The notes under the pieces were generated by a model. It ran no database searches. It was not told the origin of the DNA and was given only the letters and a program-made list of their open reading frames with translations. The translations under genes were made by a program, and so were the position numbers. A stretch of 64,000 bases of DNA from Hydra vulgaris. Taxonomy: Eukaryota > Cnidaria > Hydrozoa > Anthoathecata > Hydridae. Location of the stretch: the NCBI RefSeq assembly GCF_038396675.1, contig NC_088921.1, forward strand, positions 69,075,001 to 69,139,000. The letters are read 5' to 3'. Of the stretch, positions 62,101-64,000 are shown piece after piece (position 1 is the first letter of the stretch; each line of letters begins with the position of its first letter).

Positions 62101-64000
62101 CTTAGGAATCTCTCTATTATAGATATTCTGTAACATTGGTCCTAAAAGAAAACTATTTAACAAACTCAATAAAACTTAAAGAATGTGACCTTGCAAAAAA
62201 TATAGTTTTAAGAAAAATCATAAATTTTGTAAGCATTTTAATTAAAGTTAATATTAAAATAGTTAACACGTATAAATGTTTTCACTTACAAAATAACATT
62301 GCATCGTTAAAAAAAAAAATTAAAGTAACATATTTAACCCCATGTTAGTTTAATTATTTATATTATTTGTTAAGTTTCTCCTTTTTATTTGGAGCAAAAA
62401 TATAATTAAGGCTCAGTTGAGGAAATTTTTTTAACAAAAAAGTTTTTAACAAGCAATGAATAAAATAAAGAGTTTAAATAAAATGTTTCAGTTAAATCTT
62501 ATTGCTTCAGTAAAATCTTAAAGATCCAAATCACTCTGGCTTCGATTGCTAAAGACATTTCTTAATCAAACTCTTTAATGATTTGTGGCCCATTATGTTT
62601 TTAATGGTTTGTGGCCCATTATGTTTTTGAATTAGTATAAAAAATCATTGAACAGTAAAATTATTCAATTTAAAATTTGCCTGTAATTTTTGTTTCAATT
62701 AATCTAAAAATGAAAACTACTGCTAAAATAAAATCAACAGATTAACATGAGATAATTCTTAGATTTTCAATGTCTAAAATAAATTATTTATGTATTATAG
62801 TTATATAATAGCCGTTTGATTAGAAAATATTAAAAAGAAGTTATATTAGAGTAAACAAACTAAAAAAATGATGTTTACTAATAAGAAAAGTAACTTTTTT
62901 TGAATTATGCTCAACAATCTAAGAAAAGTGGCTTTTTTAGAACTATGATCAACAATCTAAGGAGAATTATTAGAATTATGCTAAATATACAAATGAATTA
63001 AAAATGGAAATCTACTGACAAATCTAACTTCACCAACTTTAGCTTAAACTATTTAATAAGCAAGAAATTTTAAAGTATAATTTAAAATTATAAAAAAAAA
63101 AAAATGTAATCAGTGTACATTTAAAAATATTACCATCATTGCATTTACATGAAAATCCATTGTCTTTTTCAATACAAGTGCCATGAGGACAACTAGTATT
63201 TGAACAATAGGTTACTTTTTTATCGCACAAAGGGCCTAAATATAGCAAGAACAAAGTAAATGAAACCTACAATACATGAGTTATTACGAGTAAAACAATA
63301 TTTAATCTTTGCTTAAATTGATGTTAAAAACCATAAATTAAAAAAAAAAAGTATATTACTAAAGAATAATAGATTAGATTGATATGAAAACTTTTTTTAT
63401 CACTTTTAATTGAATTTCAATGAAACTATGCTCCTATAAAATATATTAAGCTCCTATAAAATATATTAAGCTCCTATAAAATATATTAAGCTCCTATAAA
63501 ATATATTAGGATTTAATAAAAATACTTTATTGCTTTTTATACTAAGATTCAATAAAAATTTATTGCTTATTATACTTAGAGCCCAAAACAAAATTTCCAA
63601 CAACTGAAAGATTAACAGATTAAAAAAAGATAAAGGTGTTTTATAAAAAGGTGTTTTTCTATTTGAAAAATAGGAATACAGGAACAATTCTAAGCTTGAA
63701 TATATGGAAACTAAAATAATTTTACAGGGTACAGTTGACAAAAAACAGTGCTAATATTAAACTATTGAAATAAAATAAAAAAGTATGAATGTTTGATAGA
63801 AATATAGATGTAATAAGAATATAGATGTAATAGAAACTTGAATAAGAATTTTAAATATTCAACTTGTAGTAAGCCTAGTAATAAACCTACCTGTGTATGA
63901 GGAATTACAAACACACTCAAAACCATTTTTTGTGCTTTCGCAGCGTCCATGTAAGCCACAAAAAATTTGTGTACATTCATTGATCTTTAAAAAAACATAC
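40754..64000 (-). CDS. Notch: Notch receptor, C-terminal 708 codons in 13 exons (5' part outside window)
   Basis: Join on the minus strand: 63984-63891, 63235-63134, 59354-58951, 57578-57418, 54530-54461, 53283-53211, 53009-52826, 52744-52676, 45110-45056, 44915-44678, 41610-41450, 41350-41222, 41140-40754. The lengths sum to 2,127 bases with no phase conflict. Domain order: two EGF repeats, three LNR repeats, NOD, NODP, a transmembrane helix, RAM region, six ankyrin repeats, a KKRKRK nuclear signal and a Pro/Ser/Thr-rich tail. Notch is a cell-surface receptor. Ligand pulling exposes a cleavage site in the LNR-NOD region, gamma-secretase then frees the intracellular part, and that part enters the nucleus and works with CSL and Mastermind. 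Oddities: a W but no following P in the RAM motif, a weak furin site, a variant third LNR, and a short C-terminal tail. No trace of a frame break. Retroelements fill the introns. Confidence 0.95.
41222..41350 (-). CDS. Notch: Notch exon: ankyrin repeats 5-6
   Basis: Phase 0 at both ends, 43 codons. Reads GQSPLFLAVVSISIDAVSAL, then YANKNLGDNMDRTPLMIAKE. It matches the TPLFLAA..ANR.ITDHMDRLP..IA segment of Notch ankyrin repeats. The AG acceptor lies in cactttaag and the donor is GTAAGG. Confidence 0.95.
41450..41610 (-). CDS. Notch: Notch exon: ankyrin repeats 3-5
   Basis: 161 bases. After completing a split Asn codon it reads CCMLDELLAVGARVTLTDVN, GHTALHHAALAGNANAIHIL and NNAKVDVQDIL; donor GTATGG. 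It aligns with the Notch repeat containing LGKSALHWAAAVNN. Confidence 0.95.
41611..43805. other. Notch intron (first part)
   Basis: No exon. Contains a 190-bp direct duplication (42906-43095 and about 43153-43340) with a 50-bp inverted arm between, listed separately. The rest is A+T-rich without a recognised repeat. Confidence 0.6.
42906..43340. repeat. Direct duplication joined by a 50-bp hairpin
   Basis: 43046-43095 pairs with 43103-43152 with one mismatch (loop 7, ctagagt). Immediately after the inverted arm, sequence from ttagattaacaacaattact onward repeats 42908-43095 in direct orientation. The order is unit, inverted end of unit, unit. Confidence 0.9.
43806..44440 (-). mobile_element. 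Internally deleted Tc1-like element
   Basis: Ends acgggtgatgcggaagttat and its inverse at 44440. On the minus strand a transposase start (MRLNAAERESFRKRL, about 44305) with a GFARSTIYDNLKRL helix-turn-helix joins, after a large deletion, to the C-terminal PQARPIENFWGHLAQKVYE block (about 44115). The catalytic Asp region is missing, so it could move only with help from a full-length relative. It lies in a Notch intron. Confidence 0.85.
44678..44915 (-). CDS. Notch: Notch exon: ankyrin repeats 1-3
   Basis: 238 bases, phase 0 in. Reads FCQNHLLHQAIIVGDIEEVI, DRGFDANGVDDTGVSPLQK, NNFDAFRLLLRRSNIDHQ, CQLGKTALMMSCYYK plus one base; donor GTATTT. It aligns with the DANIQDNMGRTPLHAAV and DGTTPLILAA segments of Notch ankyrin repeats. 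Confidence 0.93.
45056..45110 (-). CDS. Notch: Notch exon: linker between RAM and ankyrin repeats
   Basis: 55 bases. Completes a Lys codon, then LKLSEEAETEVLVDTRRH; acceptor TTTTAG, donor GTAAAT. With the previous exon it forms SAKKLKLSEEAE, resembling the KKFRFEEP linker and basic patch of vertebrate Notch. Confidence 0.85.
45111..47304. other. Notch intron, left part
   Basis: Has an irregular tandem repeat at 45515-45680 (units of cttcttataaattatattta). A possible decayed coding piece on plus at about 46220-46480 (EPIFPAFYFSKIN, then LLSYELYKQKHDAL) matches no family I know. No exon. Confidence 0.5.
47983..48911 (+). pseudogene. R5 endonuclease, broken
   Basis: ATG at 47983 gives MNKVPKTIKH, then LSFTNIRGLRSNFSS before a frameshift. 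Later frames give VVVSNFNDHHTEWLGSS (the usual GDFN is VSNFN here) and ASDHSLISLKL. The first of these ATGs is the best candidate for the ORF2 start of the family. Confidence 0.8.
49065..50420 (+). pseudogene. R5 reverse transcriptase, broken
   Basis: Contains LYGSDFVTSPKDKAELFA, CGPDNIPVIALQ and CFPAC, then a stop where the Trp of PACWKAA should be (49515 region). It continues with RSKADLLTVITERFY and SKVFDKVWHAGLLYKL. The catalytic region FADDTTI is present near 50055 but followed by a stop in place of Tyr. Confidence 0.82.
50447..50890 (+). pseudogene. R5 ORF2 C-terminal domain
   Basis: A 147-codon frame: YCCYIWGGFSNDALSLLDKV, IVGPALAANLQPLSHH, NVASLSLFYKYYNGHCSKEL, SALWNSLPSSCFPDS, stop. 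This post-RT domain is the most conserved part among the fragments in this window (R1, R3, R9). Confidence 0.85.
50965..52490 (-). mobile_element. Related non-LTR copy, tail-to-tail with R5 (copy R6)
   Basis: A diverged relative on the minus strand. Post-RT part at 51221-51000 (SLVPSTETHSHLTRYSAK). RT core near 51890-51750 reads VPQGSIFGPVLFLIYINDL and LFADASTLYF. The second catalytic Asp of FADD is Ala (FADA). 5' truncated near 52490. It faces R5 across an A-tract of about 22 bases. Confidence 0.82.
52491..52675. other. Notch intron remainder
   Basis: Short intronic stretch before the exon; nothing recognised. Confidence 0.5.
52676..52744 (-). CDS. Notch: Notch exon: juxtamembrane intracellular linker
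   Basis: 69 bases, reads LSPPHSSFGVDDYSLEGYSS, then AK plus two bases; donor GTAAGT. Phases fit the exons on both sides. Confidence 0.88.
52826..53009 (-). CDS. Notch: Notch exon: transmembrane helix and RAM region
   Basis: Reads SKLSPNTSSITHS (extracellular stalk), VIIAIIVTFAIVVVVVGG (membrane helix, valine-rich at the inner end where gamma-secretase cuts), KKMRFR (stop-transfer), LWKFNQDRPN (RAM-like motif), then an acidic linker GEADGGEEIG. The CSL-binding motif is usually a hydrophobic-W-hydrophobic-P; here W is followed by K-F-N. Confidence 0.93.
53211..53283 (-). CDS. Notch: Notch exon: NODP, second part
   Basis: 73 bases, phase 0 in: AASYLGARAQKKNLDFVFPI and YSVS plus one base. It matches the VAAFLGALA..L...Y.I end of the NODP half of the heterodimerization domain. 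Acceptor TTTTAG, donor GTGAGT. Confidence 0.9.
53600..54110 (+). pseudogene. Penelope-like element 3' end with GIY-YIG endonuclease
   Basis: The plus strand reads YRVSLIKCLIDRTFKMNSY and GFHSDINNLFKI (post-RT connector), then a frame break. It continues with NIKLVFTLLKTSKFFS and IYKFLCAGCNSCYIGESTRY (the GIY-YIG-type endonuclease, with CCHH-like Cys pairs). The RT itself is missing. In a Notch intron, antisense. Confidence 0.78.
54461..54530 (-). CDS. Notch: Notch exon: NODP, first part
   Basis: 70 bases. Completes an Ala codon, then FTTVTLKMDNSLCTELCFDS and PKV; donor GTAAGT. It matches the LEIDNRQC....CF.SA..V block that opens NODP. Confidence 0.9.
55094..55345 (+). mobile_element. tRNA-derived SINE, copy 3
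   Basis: Head with intact box A, anticodon stem (ctcgc/gcgag, loop ttcataa, anticodon CAT) and box B, body as in copy 1, then an A-rich tail with one c. It directly abuts the Tc1-like relic. In a Notch intron, antisense to Notch. Confidence 0.9.
55346..55780 (-). pseudogene. Tc1-like transposase relic
   Basis: On the minus strand ITFSDDSKFEV (about 55730-55700) gives the first catalytic Asp block. A WSA-stop-SPDFNPIK stretch (about 55395-55357) corresponds to the WPAQSPDLNPIEN block. Between them the frame is broken several times. The SINE sits where the C-terminus should be. Confidence 0.6.
55781..57417. other. Notch intron remainder
   Basis: A+T-rich; the part to about 56010 may be the start of the Tc1-like relic. 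No exon seen. Confidence 0.5.
57418..57578 (-). CDS. Notch: Notch exon: NOD domain
   Basis: 161 bases, phase 0 in: VPGFLVIKLRSGRSEFEANQ, VQLLRNLSIILNTILTVITV and ETSSKFRRSSSDS plus two bases; donor GTAAGT. It matches the NOD block with LLRxLSxxLxTxL. The SSKFRRSSS loop occupies the place of the furin (S1) site, between NOD and NODP. Confidence 0.9.
57925..58675 (-). mobile_element. Degraded non-LTR family R fragment (copy R7)
   Basis: Recognised by blocks such as gaacaggtccaacgaagttt and catttttggaacttgtctag, which match the post-RT region of the family, and ttgagttttgtttgggttaa with aattcacc at its 5' limit. The copy ends in a perfect 19-bp hairpin (58631-58649 with 58653-58671). Confidence 0.7.
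58631..58671. repeat. 19-bp hairpin at the 5' truncation point of R7
   Basis: 58631-58649 is the exact reverse complement of 58653-58671, loop gta. The left arm is element sequence; nothing of the element continues beyond the right arm. A second, imperfect hairpin follows at 58678-58725. Confidence 0.93.
58951..59354 (-). CDS. Notch: Notch exon: end of last EGF and three LNR repeats
   Basis: 404 bases: completes a Glu codon, NFIGENCS (end of the EGF), then three six-cysteine Lin-12/Notch repeats: CPFEECHSKFDGGVC to NWDGTDC; CKSQKYQCWKHFGNGVC to LFDGNDC; CPSDCAKKFGNRIC to GHDNKEC. It ends MNTPPKL before donor GTAAAT. LNRs bind calcium and hold the receptor off until ligand pulls. The third repeat has HDN where the first two have the calcium-site D-G. 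Other frames across this exon are shadows. Confidence 0.96.
59530..59830 (-). mobile_element. Short degraded family R scrap (copy R8)
   Basis: agtatttgtagaaaagagaa followed by agagatgtagccttacaaca is the family's post-RT segment on the minus strand. The rest is too changed to extend. Confidence 0.55.
59897..59936. repeat. 16-bp hairpin around a CTCGAG centre
   Basis: 59897-59912 pairs exactly with 59921-59936; the 8-base centre is itself nearly symmetric. Confidence 0.9.
60265..61815 (-). mobile_element. Non-LTR family R, 5'-truncated with internal deletion (copy R9)
   Basis: 3' end at 60265 (tttaaacatcttcgcctcca). It encodes the post-RT part (60878-60309), the GVPQGS/FADDTII region (about 61080-60970) and the RT fingers (61790-61339). 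At about 60679 gcaggtcc jumps to taattttgcaatg, losing roughly 175 bp present in R1, R3 and R5, and no hairpin marks that junction. It stops near 61815. In a Notch intron, same strand as Notch. Confidence 0.88.
61816..63133. other. Notch intron remainder
   Basis: A 28-bp unit (atggtttgtggcccattatg and following) is duplicated in tandem at about 62575-62630. Two small frames at 61936-62348 have no recognised domain and no splice context. Confidence 0.5.
63134..63235 (-). CDS. Notch: Notch exon: EGF repeat (last)
   Basis: 102 bases, phase 1 in and out: PLCDKKVTYCSNTSCPHGTC, IEKDNGFSCKCND, then the LNR exon supplies the final Cys (ENFIGENC). Six cysteines in EGF spacing. It lacks the calcium-binding DxDE start. 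Confidence 0.93.
63236..63890. other. Notch intron
   Basis: Contains four head-to-tail copies of the 20-bp unit ctcctataaaatatattaag at about 63430-63507. The frame at 63466-63741 is not a credible exon. Confidence 0.6.
63891..63984 (-). CDS. Notch: Notch exon: penultimate EGF repeat
   Basis: 94 bases after an AAAG acceptor; donor GTAGGT. INECTQIFCGLHGRCESTKN then GFECVCNSSYT, completed by GPLC of the next exon. The NEC start and the FECVC pair are typical. The gene continues beyond the right window edge. Confidence 0.92.

Overview
The window is about three-quarters A+T. It carries two spliced animal genes on the minus strand, set in a dense field of decayed transposons, simple repeats and hairpins. 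The very high A+T, the cnidarian-style Notch, the crowd of Jockey/CR1-type, Penelope-like, mariner/Tc1 and hAT relics, and the tRNA-derived SINEs fit a hydrozoan such as Hydra best. The species is inferred from overall character, not proven.

Gene 1 (9808-35554, minus) is an endoplasmic-reticulum cyclophilin (peptidyl-prolyl isomerase B type) in six exons. All splice phases agree and give a 212-residue protein with a signal peptide and every usual active-site motif. Introns 1 (7.6 kb) and 4 (17.1 kb) are swollen by transposons. Gene 2 (40754 to beyond 64000, minus) is the 3' part of a Notch receptor: thirteen exons, 708 codons plus stop, all phases consistent. It reads from two EGF repeats through three LNR repeats, the NOD/NODP heterodimerization region, the membrane segment, RAM region, six ankyrin repeats, a nuclear localization signal and a PEST-like tail. 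The 5' part (more EGF repeats, signal peptide, promoter) lies off the right edge.

Layout: 0-9.7 kb is repeats only (a Penelope-like RT fragment, a non-LTR tail, 21-bp and 20-bp satellites, a foldback element). 9.8-35.6 kb is the cyclophilin gene; its intron 4 holds four pieces of one non-LTR family, including a head-to-head pair, and its intron 1 holds two TIR elements, two SINEs and a second foldback element. 35.6-40.5 kb is the intergenic gap, with a hAT end, a mariner carrying a nested MITE, and a Tc1-like relic. 40.5-64 kb is Notch, whose introns hold a near-full-length non-LTR copy, a tail-to-tail relative, smaller fragments of the family, a Penelope-like GIY-YIG end, Tc1-like pieces and a SINE.

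The most unusual signal is a recurrent class of near-perfect, short-loop hairpins. Where a related copy is present for comparison, they sit exactly at deletion or truncation junctions of retrotransposon copies. This suggests fold-back template switching, or possibly a library or assembly artefact. I found no unknown multi-gene system; the Notch and cyclophilin gene models and the hairpin-junction pattern are the main results.
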